DNA of 64,000 bases, taken from NCBI GenBank assembly GCA_949752745.1, contig OX457024.1:108864287-108928286 (forward strand), in the 5' to 3' direction. Each line of letters opens with the position of its first letter. Position 1 is the stretch's first letter. The position numbers and the translations under genes are program-made. Of this stretch, positions 43,415 to 55,559 are shown piece after piece. This stretch comes from Protula sp. h YS-2021. Taxonomy: Eukaryota; Annelida; Polychaeta; Sabellida; Serpulidae. The notes under the pieces are model-generated. The model made no database searches and was not told the origin of the DNA. It worked only from the letters and a program-made list of their open reading frames with translations.

Positions 43415-44760
43415 TTTCAACTGTACGTCCAGGCGTAAAAGACGGCGATGGAGCCATGATACAACAAGCGAAGGACCTACCATTGGTCTGTTTTATTTTC
43501 TTAATATGTTGGTGTAATATAGGAAAACGACCTTGTATAAGACTTGTATGCATTAGATAGTATCGATTTCTTATAAAACAGTGATTCTTATATATTTTGG
43601 TTTTAGGATGGTCTAATGATGTAACAAAGCTGTGACTCGCCGCTAAGTGGGCGCAGGACTTGTCCTGGCTTCGTTTCTAGTGATAACGGAGAAACTCCTG
43701 GTAAAACAGCTGTTATAAGATTCCCAGGGGTAAATCAGTCATACAAATACACGCTAGAGTAGTGGGCGTAAGCTCTTAAAACTGTTTGGCCTAACAGCAA
43801 ATAACTTGTGATAACATTTAGTGCAGACCATAAGTCAAACAAATATCAGTAAGGAGTGGGCGTAAGGTTTCTACGCCGCCGTCATAAACAACATTTAGTG
43901 CCAGTGTCAAAGGAAACTCACCCATGCATATTCTCTCAACAACATGTTCCTCCTTGTCTAATGTCTAATCATATGCTTTGTGCCTACGCATTTTGGCACA
44001 GCAATCATTATTCAAGTTGGCTGACGATGACTCACAGTTTTATGTTTTTTTATTACAACACACTAATTTTTGAATTCCAAAAAAAAATTATTTATTATTT
44101 TACAAAGATTATTTTTTATACATTTCATTTTTTTTTTCGTTTATATATAATAATAAAAGAAACAGAGGTCTGATGCGTCCGTAAAGGATGGGCATTTTCC
44201 TTTCCTGTGTTCGCCCGACAGCCTGCTACAGTAAAAGCATTGGTGTTAGCATTTTTTTTGCAAATATTCACTCATTGCCTATGAACTAGAACGCGGCTTA
44301 CACATTTTTTTCTGGCCCTACAGATTCTGCTATATTTAAGTGACACATGAGTCACCATAACAGAATGGCAAAATAAAGTAGTTCTAATTTCCTGAGTTTA
44401 GTGTACAAGATGATAAACTTAGTCTAGCCACTCCTTTCTTTTATTTCATTTGTTTTAAATTATGTATCATATTATATTCTATTAACTCTCATGTCTTAGA
44501 AATGAACAAGTAGCAAAGCAGTAATTGCGATTTTACACCGTCGATTGGACGTCATTCTGACGTCTAAATATTTGCTGAGCGGTGTCGAATCAACGAGATC
44601 GTGTGAGTGTAAAATCTTTTCTTGTCGGCTTTGAAACTGAATCAGCTCTTTAGTGAACTAGATTTTCCATTGTGCATTGTAGAATCACTGGAGCTTCTTC
44701 CTGTAATCAGTATATACTTGGTAAGTCGTGTGTTGCAAGAGAAGCACTTCGTTTTCTGAC
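43415..44760 (+). repeat. Dispersed repeat DR-A, copy 1
   Basis: Shares ordered blocks with 47690-48520 and 49845-50010: CGCTTTCAACTGTACGTCCA, AATCAGTCATACAAATACAC and GCTAGAG, TTTAAGTGACACATGAGTCA, and ATCGTGTGAGTGTAAAATC. Same orientation, about 4.3 kb apart. No coding frame recognised; it could be two copies of a non-coding transposon or a segmental duplication. Confidence 0.75.
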
Positions 44761-45831
44761 ACCAAAATCGTCAGTTTTGTTTGTTGTTTAATGCAAAACA
44801 AGTAGAGCGTCTTCTTTTGATACAAACCCCTTTTTCGCTTTGTGTTGTTTAATAACTGGAGTATTTTTTGTCACACAAAATTGAATCACCTGCAATCAGC
44901 ACTTTTCGCCATATATCTTAACCAATACAGCTATTTTTGTTATTCTGTTATGCAGTGTTCCCTTCTTATAAAAGAACTAAATACACTCCCTTGAGTGTTG
45001 TCGTTGAAAACCATTTAGTGATTTATGTGTGTCTCTGTACAATTCTGCATTGATCATTCTGAGTTTGCATCAATCATGTATTGTAAGCGAAAATTGTGTG
45101 TGAAATTTGTTTTCTGTAATTTATGATTGGATTTATGTGAAGTCTTTTATGGCGACAGGTAAACAGTTAGCGCGTCCTTGCCTCGTGTGTCATCAAACAG
45201 AAAAATAGAATAACATAAGTGTTATAAAACCCCTTCCTTTCGTGTATTAATTGTTGTTTTAAGACAGTCAGTTTCGGTTTCATTGCCTTTGTAAACACGT
45301 TATACCGAAAGCGAAAACTAATCCGTTATCACGGCAGTGAAAATAGAAAATTGTGGTGTCGGGTTGGTATCTGTTATTTTGGTAATTAAACAGTTACATG
45401 ATAAAGCAGATTAAACAGTTACATGATAAAGCGAACCCTTTTCTGTGATATACAAAATTATAACTTCTATTTTCGTCTTCTTCTGATTCTTCTTGTGATT
45501 AGAAAAAGCTTGGTTAGCTCTGTGTAATAAGGCAATCATCAAATTCGTATGTTTTCAATTAAAAAACAACAAAACAAATTTGCGAAACATACGGCAAGAA
45601 GCTGAGAGCAGTAGTTTAAATTGGCATCAGCCTCGGTGTATTGATCGCCCAACTCTCAATGAAAGTCATTACATTATGCGTGTGCAAGTTTAAGTTGATT
45701 GCAGTATTCGGGTTTTTCGCAATTGATCAAGAGTGATGAAATTTGGCTCACTGATAGAATTTGATTAGACGCCATAAAATCCGCATTCTTTTAACCATGA
45801 CCTCAGAGAACGATTAACATCCTGGGCCAAC
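44761..45831. other. 1.1 kb with no recognisable feature
   Basis: AT-rich DNA. Only a short direct repeat is seen: TTAAACAGTTACATGATAAAGC twice near 45386 and 45412. Confidence 0.5.
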
Positions 45832-46138
45832 CCTTTGGGCCTAAAAGACGATATGTAAGAAGTATCTCTGTGACCTTGACCTTCTCGGCCATGCTCAAGG
45901 TTAAAGCCGGAAGTGGGCAATTATTTCGAAAACGGTTAGAGAAAGAGCGATTTTGAGCTTATATTTGTCCCTTTGGGTCTAAAAGACGATATGTAAGAGA
46001 TACCTCGTTGATCTTGACCTGCTCGGACATGGTCAAAGTCAAAAACAGAAAGTTGACCATTATCTCGAAAACCGTTAGAGATAGAGCGATTTTGAGCTTA
46101 TTTTCGACCTTTGGGCTAAAAGACGATAGGTAAGAGGT
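45832..46138 (-). repeat. Inverted outlier of the 140-bp array, 2.3 copies
   Basis: GGGCCTAAAAGACGATATGT, CTTGACC.TCTCGG.CATG and CGAAAACGGTTAGAGA.AGAG are the reverse complement of the 41580-42495 unit. Confidence 0.85.
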
Positions 46139-46310
46139 TAAGAGTTCAAACTCGGTATCGAAAACGGTCTAGTTAGAGGTTGATTCTGGTTTCATTTAGT
46201 AAGTTCGCTACAATGTTTAGAGTTTCAAATAACTTGGTAGTCAATCAAACATAGTCAGTAATCAGGTAAACAAGAAAAACAAGCAAACAAACAAGACTTG
46301 ACTACAAATT

Positions 46311-46535
46311 TCGACACAGAAAAGATCTCTTAGACAAGATTCCACACCAGATACATCTACCATTTTATTTCATATCAAGCACTTAAAATTTATTCTGTTG
46401 ACATTATTCCTTCAAAATAATTCTTTCACAATTTAAATTTCTAGAGACAATTGGGGAATAGATTAGACATTTTTCACAAATATTGTCAGACCTGCTTTCT
46501 GCATTGACAATACCACATGAGACAATTATACAGCG
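46311..46535 (+). repeat. Dispersed repeat DR-B, copy 2
   Basis: See 40139-40325. Similarity is patchy and the borders are approximate. Confidence 0.5.
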
Positions 46536-47108
46536 CCATTTAATTCAGTTACAGTCAGATTATTGAACTGCTTTGTTTGTGAACAGGTCACGGCATGGCT
46601 GTAAGGTGGTGGGAGTTGGGGCTTATAGCTCAACACATTACGCCCACAAAAATAGTTCTTTCTCAATTTAAATTTCTAGAGACAATTTGAAGTGGAATAT
46701 GTAAATAATTCTTTCCGGAAAAGCAATTTTTTGTACTGAAAAACGTATTTCTGTAGCAGAACACTGAGATCAGCACCAACACTTCATTCCCTTTTTCGAT
46801 AAGCAAGTTCGAGAAAGTCGGGAGGTTTTCAAGTGTTTAAATTTTCCTACTGTTAATGCCCCCAATGTGTGCAGAAGATATGGAATTAAATGATAACGAT
46901 GGAAACATATCAACTCTCCACCAAAAAAAACAAAAGCGTTTGACCAATCAAACGTTTCGAAGCAAACGGTCACCGTATAAACCTTTAGTGGAATAAGCCT
47001 TCTTTGTGAAAAGTCAATACTAACTTGAAATAGTAAACTCCAATTGGCCGCAACCATTCTCCTGTTACGAGCAACCAAAAATTTTGTGCATTGTGTGTCT
47101 GTGTGGGT
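46536..47108. other. No recognisable gene
   Basis: AT-rich DNA with a direct repeat of about 30 bp: TTCTTTCACAATTTAAATTTCTAGAGACAATT-type sequence near 46421 and TTTCTCAATTTAAATTTC near 46650. Nothing else seen. Confidence 0.45.
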
Positions 47109-47112
47109 GTAG

Positions 47113-47147
<35 letters not shown>
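47109..47147. repeat. (GT)n microsatellite
   Basis: About 16-18 GT units. Confidence 0.95.
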
Positions 47148-47150
<3 letters not shown>

Positions 47151-47689
47151 TGTCACATCGTAATTGTATCCTCAATGCATTTGTTTAACGAGCGTTTTGA
47201 ACCCTGCAGTGGACCAAATGTCTATTGACAGGCACCTAAGTCCAGTGAGATGTATGCCGCCGTGTGAGATCATTTTAAGGAAAACTGATATAACGTTTTT
47301 TGTGTGATTTTTCTGTACATTTATATTAATATGAAAAGCAAATAAAAAATCTTTAAAAAGATAAAAAATCTAAAAAAAACTCTCCATCAACCAGAAAAAG
47401 AAAATGCTGTCACGTGAGTGAAAGCTCGTTTTTACTTGGAGACTCGTATTGAAAATTTTAAAAAGTCACAGCATTTGTTAACATCGCTAAAAGCATTCTT
47501 TTCATATTCTAAAAAACGGAACCAATGCATTGTTTCAAACATGTATACGGAAAATGCTCTGCCCAACCCCTCCTCCGAAAAGCACTATTTCACAAACCCC
47601 GGTTGAAACTCTGCCTAAAATATTCTCTACAATACTGTTCAAAATTTGGTTAATCAAATATTCGGTTTGTGAATAAGTATTTGTCATTA

Positions 47690-48520
47690 GTCGCTTTCAA
47701 CCATACGTCCAAGTGTAAAAGGCGGCGATATGGCCAAGAAAGCGTAAGGAAATGTCCTAACGTTGATTAGTTTTATTTGCTTAATATTTTTGTGTAATAC
47801 AGGAAAACGACATTGTATAGGACAAGTATATTTTTCACACAAGTTGTCATTTTCATATGTTTTAGTTTTGCGCATTTTCTTTCACCGTGCTTGTCTAGCT
47901 TCCTCTGCAGTTCCTAAAATACCTGTGCTTAAGATTCTCAGACAGTAAATCAGTCATACAAATACACGCTAGAGCAGCAGGTGTAAGCTTTAGAAACTGA
48001 ATGGTTTAACGCTTAACGGCACATAAATTGTGAAAGCATTTGGTGCAGAAAATTAGTCAAGCGAATATCAGTAGGGTGTGGGCATGAGTTTTCTACCCCG
48101 TATTCATAAACAGGAGTGCCAGTATCATAGTAAAATCGTTCGTGCGTACTATAACATCAACTGCCATGCATATGTCTATTTATACACTTTGTGCCCACGC
48201 AATTTGGTACATAAAATAATTGCTGAAGAAAGCTTGATAGCTCTGTGTTTTTCTTTCTAAGAACATAACTGTTTGAATTCATTATATACTTATTTATGTT
48301 TTCCAAGATTAACACTCTTATATATATTTCAGTTTTTTTCGTTTATATGACAATAAATTCTTTCATAAGAAAGAAATAAAGATCTAAGGTATGCATTCTG
48401 ATAGTCCTACATATTTTACTCATCGTACGGATTCTGCCACATTTAAGTGACACATGAGTCACGATAACAGAAGAGCAACATAAAGCGGTTCTTTATTTCA
48501 GAGTGTTCTGTATCAGATAG
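47690..48520 (+). repeat. Dispersed repeat DR-A, copy 2 (first part)
   Basis: Aligned blocks to 43415-44400: CGCTTTCAACCATACGTCCA, CAGTCATACAAATACACGCT, TTTGTGCCCACGCAATTTGG, TTTAAGTGACACATGAGTCA. The match resumes at 49845-50010 after inserted DNA. Confidence 0.75.
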
Positions 48521-48629
48521 CATTCTTCTTTTTATTTTTGTTTTTTTTTGTTTTTTAATTAATGTACCATATTATTCTCACTTGGTATCCTTAACTCCCT
48601 TTGTTGAAGGAAATGGAATGGCATGGGAT

Positions 48630-49160
48630 GCCATTTTAACATTTAATATTGATATCTGATATCAAAATATAATTAAAGACATCGGTCAATCAATGAACAT
48701 ATAGTTAATTTATATTTGGCTATCAGTAATTGTATTTCCGTGATCAGAAAGTCATTTGTAGGTTTTGTAATATAAGCTAAAACGGTTTCATTCTGAAATT
48801 ATTTTATCTAACATGAATACTTGATAAAAATAACAAAATAAATTATACAGATAAAAAATGAGCTTTTGCTATGAAATATTTCATTTTTGCTATCCAGAAT
48901 TGAACTTTTGATCACTACAAATCAACCTCAGAAATTATTAAATCATTTTTATGTCAGTAGATATTTTGATAAGTCTAAATATTTATATATATGAATATTT
49001 TTTATATCAATTATTATTTTTGAGGTCATTTAGCGATATCAAAAATGTAAGTACGGATTAGGTCTTGGTATCATAAAGGAATTTTTGTTATCAAAAATCC
49101 TTGATACCAAAATTTATTTTTGAGATCAAAAATTAATTCCTAGTGTCTATTATTACTAAT
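48630..49160. repeat. AT-rich insert with GATATCAAAA motifs, splitting DR-A copy 2
   Basis: Repeated TATCAAAAAT/TTTTTGATA-like words (GATATCTGATATCAAAATAT, GATATCAAAAATG, GAGATCAAAAATTAATT). It lies in DR-A copy 2 where copy 1 is continuous, so it looks like an insertion. Confidence 0.5.
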
Positions 49161-49261
49161 GTATGTGCAAATAGCATTCCATGTGTATTGATATTAAGCA
49201 AGTAGCAAAGCAGTTATTTTGATATCGCATATTAATAGAAAACTGCTCCTACAACCTCCTA

Positions 49262-49558
49262 ACCCACACACACAATGCTAGATTCGTGTATACCCGTTGA
49301 ATACATTCCCTTTTGCCGGACGAATTGTGCTTGGTTCGTGTATCCGCTGTCACAAGCACTGTGCCCTGACTCACGAACGGTACTTGATTCGTGTACCCCC
49401 CTCCCCGCCCTCCACGACTCATGCACGGTGCTTGATTCCTGTACCCCTACTAACCCACAAACTGTTCTTGGTTCGTTTACTCCCTCCTGTCCCACAAACG
49501 AAATTTGGTTTGTGCATTCCCAGTGCAAACCTACACGCGGTGCTTGATTTGTGTGTTC
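49262..49558. repeat. GTGCTTGATTCGTGTACCCC minisatellite
   Basis: Six to seven irregular 45-60-bp units (TGCTTGGTTCGTGTATCC, CCCACAAACG). It is C/T-rich and part of the DNA inserted in DR-A copy 2. Confidence 0.8.
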
Positions 49559-49844
49559 TAAGAAACTTAAAGCAATTTGATGGTGTTGTGCTTAGTTAGC
49601 CATTGTATTTAGATAACGATTGTACTTAGACAACGCCTGTGCTTAGATAACGACTGTGCTGACTGATAAGCGACGAGCTGTTTTGTTTCGCGTGTTATTT
49701 AAAAAAAGTAGAGCATTCATAAACGGCACCCCAACCTCCTGGTGCATTAATAAAGTGACACATAGTTTCCATTTCGATTACATTCCTTTGAACATGCCTT
49801 TTAACAAAAATGAAACTGATTTTCCAGTACATCGCTTATGTTGC

Positions 49845-50010
49845 CGCGTTACGGTATCGAATCAAAAAGGTCGTGTGGGTGTAAGGTTGTTCTTTTCGTA
49901 TATGAAACTGAATAAGCTATTTGTTAAACTAGAGCTTTTCAATTGCGTGTTGTAAAATCGCAGAGTCTTCTTGTGATTAGTAAACACCTGGTTCATCGTG
50001 CACTTGTATA
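49845..50010 (+). repeat. Dispersed repeat DR-A, copy 2 (second part)
   Basis: TATCGAATCAAAAAGGTCGT and GTGGGTGTAAGGTTGTTCTT..TGAAACTGAATAAGCT match 44585-44650 and onward. Confidence 0.65.
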
Positions 50011-52972
50011 TATATGATATCAAAATCTTCTTTTCTCTAATAAACTGCAAAACTTTGTGATGCCAAACCTCTTTTGGGGTGTGCATTGTAATATAATAGA
50101 GCATATTTCTGTCGCACAGACTGTAATTGGCATTACGAAAAATGTGTTTTACATCCTGCAAACCATCGTCACATTCTGGTACAAGAACTACACGGAGAAA
50201 GCATTACATCAGCTAGTGAATTATGGTTTAATCATTCAGTTCAATCTTCATTTCAATTACACTTTGAACGAAATTGTAACGAGTGTTTTTACCAGACAGA
50301 GTGCAGTTTTTTCGTTATTTTTATCACCTTTTGGTTTCCATACATCTCCACTAAATGTCGAAGCTAGAAATTTTATCCTCAACCCTCATATATACATATA
50401 TGTGGGAGTAATGAGATTTATACTCACGCGAAAAAAAATGTTTGATCTATTAAGTCATCACCGAAATTATGACGTCATGAATTTTTCAAAATAAGTTGTA
50501 ACAAAAACGATTCATATTTATTTTTGGATCAAAATGCGTCATGAGGTTATTTTTGGGTGTTAACATATGTTTTAGTATATGGCGTCACAATGGAGTAATC
50601 GTGTAATTTTTATTTTGATTTTAGGACGGTTTTTAGATGTGATTTTATATCCGTGGGCACAATAGGCTATGCATGAAAACATGAAGATAAAAAACATATT
50701 TTGAAAGGTACTAACTCTCTAACATACCACCCCACCCCCTAGAACAAAGCGCCTATTTATATAACGCTAAAGCAGCATGAGTACAGGTACATCGATCTCA
50801 AGTACCTTGTGGTGCTTTAGTTTAATAAGCACATTTAGTTTCATAAGCACATAAGTGCATCCACCTCTGATATCCGATAAACATTCCTAAATCGAACCAA
50901 CCTCGATTTCAGGCTGAGACTTATCAAACTCTGTACTTTGGTGGTGAGTGTTCTCAACTACAGATCAACGTCTGACCATTACCTCTGATACAACATTGAA
51001 CAGTTTTTTTTTGTGTAAGTAACATTGTTTAGACGTTGATTTTGGTCGCAAATAAAAAGCAACTTTCTCCGACATCTTATCAACGTCTTTGATGCAAGAT
51101 TGAATAAACGTGAAAAGATCGACGTTGTATAGACGTCGTACTCACTACCAAAAACAATTTCGTCATAATATCTCTCACTGGAAATGGTAGTCAGGACACA
51201 TGATTTCTTGTGTACATTGAAACTAGGACTTAAAATGTGACTGCAATAGATTTTTCTCCCCTGCAATATTCATGGAAATCGGCTTCACACATATCCCACG
51301 GTACCAGGTGCTGTGATGGAGGGTGATAACCCTATATTTTCGTCATCAAAGGTTCTAGATTGTTATTGCCGAGAGGTCTGTGCATGTCTATACACAAAGT
51401 CTATGCAGCGTGGCTTTTCCGAGCTGTATCCATTGTCAAAAGGTAGATATAAAAAACCAAAACACGACCTTGATCCAACTGATTCACTGATCGCTCTCAT
51501 ATAAACTTTAGACTATATTATAAGTCAGTGTTGCTGTGCTCTTTCATACACAGAAACAATGCCATGCAAAATAAGGGATGATGCATCCATCAAAACCAGT
51601 GAATCGCAAACGGACGGACTTGAAAGTCAAGATGAGAAGTCAATCAGTACAGATCTAAGTACATATTTTGTGCATGCGTGATTTGATGCGGAAAGCAATC
51701 AATGTTTAAAATGACAATGGTTCATGTTTTTGTGTATTTATGGGTCAAGATATCAACAGAAATCTTTGAAATTGTTTACTGTCACTTTTATGTATTTCAG
51801 TTTTGCGATCATTTACAAAGTCATAAAAATGACATAAATACCAGGTCGATTTTGCAGTCCCAGATTGCCGGGTCCAGTTGCTTCACTGGGTGTTTAAAGT
51901 GTAATTAGGCTTACAGTCCCAGCGACGCTTTTCGTCATTCTATCAAAGAACGACACCCGGGTTCCGTAACTGAAATAGCCTTATGTATCCAATATCCATA
52001 ACCTTCGGTGCAGGTTCGTGTCACCGAATATGTTTTTTTGTGATAGATACCCCTTTTCTAAAAGACCACAAATATATTGCACCTTGCACCAAGATTGACA
52101 AATTGCCTTAGGAAGATGTAAGTATCATCTAGGGCTAAATCTTGTCAGCTCAAATTAATCTAGAGCACGTAAAGAGAAAGAATTACCTGGGACCCAACAA
52201 GCACCTCGAGTTGTTTCTGATTTGTTATTTTGCACTTACGGGTAGATATTTAGTTTCTACTGCTAGTTTATTGGACCGTATTACCCAGGTTTTGAGGCTC
52301 GAGTACAACTGGTTTACAAACTATTTAAAACAGCCATCAGCAACAATTTGGAACTCAACCAGATTTTTCCATTACCCACATGCTCGCGGAAGCCTGACAT
52401 AAATGACACGAGTCACTTGATTATGGAAAAGTACTTAGTAAATCTGTACTACCAGTGCAAAAAAAGAAAAAAGAAAAAAAAAACAGAACAACAGGAATTT
52501 TTGAGTTAAAGGGGCTGCAAATATCATCTGCTTTTTTTAGTGCAGTCAGAATGCTGCATTTTATTGCTGCCTGTTTTTGGATCAACTTTGACAAATTATA
52601 GGTCTAGTCTCTCACAGATTACTCAAAACACTTTGATAAGGTAATCCACAACATACTTTTAACAAAATTGACCAAAGGTGATGCATCTCAAATTGTGTTA
52701 CAAATGAATTTAGGTTTTGAAATCTAATAATCAAGGGGCTCTAGCGGCAATCAATCGGATTTACAACAGGAATAATAGCATTCTCATTTTCATTACAAAT
52801 GCATTGTCTATATGGTGGTGTGTTGTTGCTGTGTACTTCACGTGCCTTTTTGGATGAAGTGTTAAAATAAACAACTATTTTAATATAACAGTAAATGACC
52901 AAAAGGTTGTAATAAATATTAACCGTTGAAAACTCCAAAATGGCTATTGAATCCAACTTAATCCTCAGTTGA
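50011..52972. other. 3 kb with no recognisable gene
   Basis: AT-rich DNA. 51000-51140 is rich in AACGTC/GACGTT (for example ATCGACGTTGTATAGACGTC). A 40-codon frame from ATG 51560 (MPCKIRDDASIKTSESQTDG..) has coding-like composition but no family or clear exon borders. Confidence 0.45.
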
Positions 52973-52978
52973 GGAGTC
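52973..52978. repeat. 6-bp target-site duplication, left (GGAGTC)
   Basis: Identical to 55554-55559, directly outside AGTAGTGG...CCACTACT. Confidence 0.9.
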
Positions 52979-53116
52979 AGTAGTGGTTGAGTGTCTGTTT
53001 TAGATGCATATTTAGAACATACGTGCATGTTGTAGATACGTATCTAGAACACACATGTATGTTTTGGATACCTTTGGTATAAAGGATAGAAAAAAACTGA
53101 CCGGAAGTGACGTCAT
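52979..53116. repeat. Left terminal inverted repeat of copy C
   Basis: 138 bp. It has an internal about 36-bp duplication (TTTAGAACATACGTGCATG / TCTAGAACACACATGTATG) absent on the right. Contains TATAAAGG and TGACGTCA (53108-53115). A further partial copy lies at 53160-53222. Confidence 0.8.
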
Positions 53117-53312
53117 CTGTTTTGGCACTGTATGTTCTGGGAACGTTACCAGAACATACAGGCTGTTTTGGAAAGGGTTGGTATAAATGGTAGAACAAAA
53201 CTGACCGGAAGTGATGTCATGATGTGCTACAACATGTGGCAACAACAGTTGTTACCATTGCTGTTGCTACCGTTGTTGTGGCAACAACAGTTGTTACCAT
53301 TGTTGTCATCTA

Positions 53313-53320
53313 TATATATT
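53313..53320 (+). promoter_or_regulatory. TATA box of the copy C finger gene
   Basis: TATATATT region about 60 bp before ATG 53372, the same spacing as TATAAATA to ATG 4331 in the palindromic element. Confidence 0.5.
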
Positions 53321-53371
53321 GACATTCAAAGACTTTTTTAACATTTGAGAACTGGGTGTGGAACCGAAAGG

Positions 53372-53521
53372 ATGTATCAATGCAACATTTGTTCGAAATC
53401 TTACCATAGGCCACAAAGTCTTAAAAGACACTTAAGCATGCACATACTTCAGAAGCGAATGTATGGAGAATTGGAGATAGATATGGAAAACCCTATAAAA
53501 CGCCTATCACGGACACTTTAG
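53372..53521 (+). CDS. C2H2 finger frame of copy C
   Basis: 49 codons, MYQCNICSKSYHRPQSLKRH.., finger C-x2-C-x12-H-x3-H. Highly similar to 14417-14563 including the tail DMENxIKRLSR and the stop. The downstream C2HC frame overlaps it in another phase, as in copy B. Confidence 0.55.
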   Translation: MYQCNICSKSYHRPQSLKRHLSMHILQKRMYGELEIDMENPIKRLSRTL

Positions 53522-53532
53522 ATGAGTCTTCT

Positions 53533-54096
53533 ATGGAAAGTCAAAGTGTCAACATGGCTGAAAAGAAAGCTCGTGCTTGTATAGAATGTGGTGCGTTATA
53601 CGACTGTCAAGAAGCTTTATTTAAACATATGGAACATTGTGGCGAGGGTGACGATGACAGAAGTTGTGAAAGTGAGTCAGAAACAGACTCTGTGTGGTAT
53701 GATATGGTCAAAGAAGTCTACGATGACAATCGTGACACATTTCAAGAACAGGTTTCAGAATATGAAGAACAAGGGCTTAAAGATGCATGTGAAAGAACAA
53801 GTGATGACCTTCGATCCATTTATAAGCGTGTACTAAAACAACTGTTTATGAGACTATTGAAATATACCTAACGTCTAGAACAAAGCGAACATTGTCAAAA
53901 CATTTTAGAAGACTTTAATTACTTTGTTGATTAAAAACATTGCGAGTATTCAAAGGTACTAAAGGCAGCTTTAAGAAGAAACTATGCATTCTTTGAAGAG
54001 CTTCTGCATGAGGTGGAGAATGAAAACAGCGACGAAGAAAGTGATGTGGATGAGGACAGTGAGATGGAAAAGAGTAAAACAGATGAAGAGCAATAG
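53533..54096 (+). pseudogene. C2HC-finger acidic protein of copy C, two nonsense codons
   Basis: 188-codon frame: MAEKKARACIECGALYD.. with the finger C-x2-C-x12-H-x4-C, an acidic patch (CESESETDS), a helical segment (FQEQVSEYEEQGLKDACERT), a second helical segment and an acidic tail ending TDEEQ. Stops: TAA 53869-53871 (CAA in copy B) and TAA in DYFVD-stop (GAA in copy B). The two copies are broken at different codons, so each derives from an intact ancestor. The helix motif EYEEQGL corresponds to KYIDQGM of the acidic protein at 5639-6067. Confidence 0.75.
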
Positions 54097-54136
54097 ACCT
54101 ATTTGACTAAACCTTATAAAAAAGACTTTGCAAATC

Positions 54137-54142
54137 AATAAA
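54137..54142 (+). terminator. Poly(A) signal of the copy C gene
   Basis: AATAAA 40 bp after the stop, as in copy B. Confidence 0.6.
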
Positions 54143-54164
54143 TGTTGTAATATTGTTTGGCAAA

Positions 54165-54890
54165 AAATGGTTAAAATCGACCAAATAGTTTTTAAAGTGA
54201 ATGATGCATCAATAAAAAAACTTTAAGTCTTACTGAATATTGTGCTGAAAACATGGTTAAAATCGACCCAATAGTTTTAAAGTTATACTCATTTTAATTT
54301 TTTAGCACATGACATCATCAATGATGTTAGGGGTGGGAGATGATAATAATAGGTTTGAAGGGGTGGATATTATCAATAAAAATCAAAAGTCTTACTAAAT
54401 ACTTTGCTAAAAACGTGGTTAAAATAGACTTAATAGTTTTAAAGTTATGCTCGTTTGAAATTTTTTAGTAAATGTCGTCATTAATAAAAAATCTTAAAGT
54501 CTTATTGAATACTTTGTTAAAAACATGATTGAAATTGGTCCAGTAGTTTTGAAGTAATGTGCTGTTGAAGTTGTTATGTCTGTCCCTCGATGACATCATT
54601 GATCACGTTTCAGGGGACGGGGGAGGGGAATGGACTACGACAACAACAGGTCTGAAGGGGGTGGATATCATCAACATCAATAAGAAACAATCAAAGTCTT
54701 ACTGAATACTTTGCGGAAAACATTGTTAAAATCGACCTGATAGTTTTAAAGTTGTGCTCGTTTGAAATGTTTTAGTACATGCCATCATCGAAAAAAACGT
54801 AGCTTTATTGAATACTTTGCTGAAAACATAGATAAAATCAGTCCAGTAGTTTTGAAGTAATGCGCTGTTGAATATCTCTCTTACATCTAT
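54165..54890 (+). repeat. Irregular tandem repeat inside copy C
   Basis: Five or more units built on AAGTCTTACTGAATACTTTG, AAAACATGGTTAAAATCGAC, AATAGTTTTAAAGTTATGC and a CATGACATCATCAATGATG-like palindrome. The unit recurs inverted at 13740-13862 and at 19760-19830. Confidence 0.8.
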
Positions 54891-54904
54891 GACGTCATCG
54901 ATTG

Positions 54905-55055
54905 CGTGGGGTGGACGATAACATCAGATTTGAGAGGGGTCGGACCATAATACCAGATTTGAGGGGGTTTCGGACGATAATAGCAGGATTGGGGGGGGGG
55001 GCTCGGACAATAATAACAGGTTTGAGGGGGTTCGGACGCCAATAACAGGTTTGAG
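54905..55055 (+). repeat. About 36-bp GGTTCGGACAATAATAACAG minisatellite
   Basis: Four units with TTTGAGGGGGTTCGGAC and ATAATAACAGG, near the right end of copy C. Confidence 0.85.
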
Positions 55056-55450
55056 AAACTGTACAAAGCACTTACTTGACTGAATGAAACTATATGATGT
55101 TTTTGTTTTGTTTTGATTTTTTTACACCGTGCACACAATAAAAAACAAGGTAGTATTCGTCTTATTTTTTTCACAATGAAACTCTATAATTTTATAAATC
55201 ACTTACACAGTATCCACAACAATGATAGCAAAAACAAAACTGCTTATAATGCATAAAACGGAAATGCACTTTATCGCGAAACCCTATGATGAAAGGCTAT
55301 GAAGAAACGCTATGACGTTTTTTCAAGAGCTCACACACTGTCTATACATGGGTACACTTTGTCGATACATGGGCACATACATGCGTGCATGCTGACTCAG
55401 GGTGCATTCTGTCTCAGATGTTTTATTACAGATTTGAAGGGGGCACATCA

Positions 55451-55553
55451 TGACGTCACTTCCGGTCAGTTTTTTCTTTCCTTTATACCAACGGTATCCA
55501 AAACATACATTATGTTCTAGAAAAGTATCTAAAACAGACACTCCCCCACTACT
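55451..55553. repeat. Right terminal inverted repeat of copy C
   Basis: 103 bp, TGACGTCA at its inner edge (55451-55458) and the tip CCACTACT at 55553. Confidence 0.85.
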
Positions 55554-55559
55554 GGAGTC
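55554..55559. repeat. 6-bp target-site duplication, right (GGAGTC)
   Basis: Pairs with 52973-52978. Confidence 0.9.

Larger units (their letters stand above)
52979..55553 (+). mobile_element. Non-autonomous Polinton-like element, 2,575 bp (copy C)
   Basis: The inverted ends AGTAGTGGTTGAGTGTCTG (left) and AGTAGTGGGGGAGTGTCTG (right, read inward) with a 6-bp duplication give the full Polinton integration signature. The tip AGTAG is shared with the palindromic element. It contains a TATA box, a C2H2 finger frame, a C2HC-finger/acidic pseudogene, a poly(A) signal, then tandem repeats up to the right end. No integrase, ATPase, polymerase or capsid, so it must have been mobilised in trans. Confidence 0.88.

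Noticed and set aside
49259..49599. Overlapping 90-100-codon frames on both strands
   Set aside because: They read through the GTGCTTGATTCGTG minisatellite; open frames in all phases are expected there.
52142..52402. 86-codon open frame
   Set aside because: No ATG start, no family motif, no splice context; probably chance.
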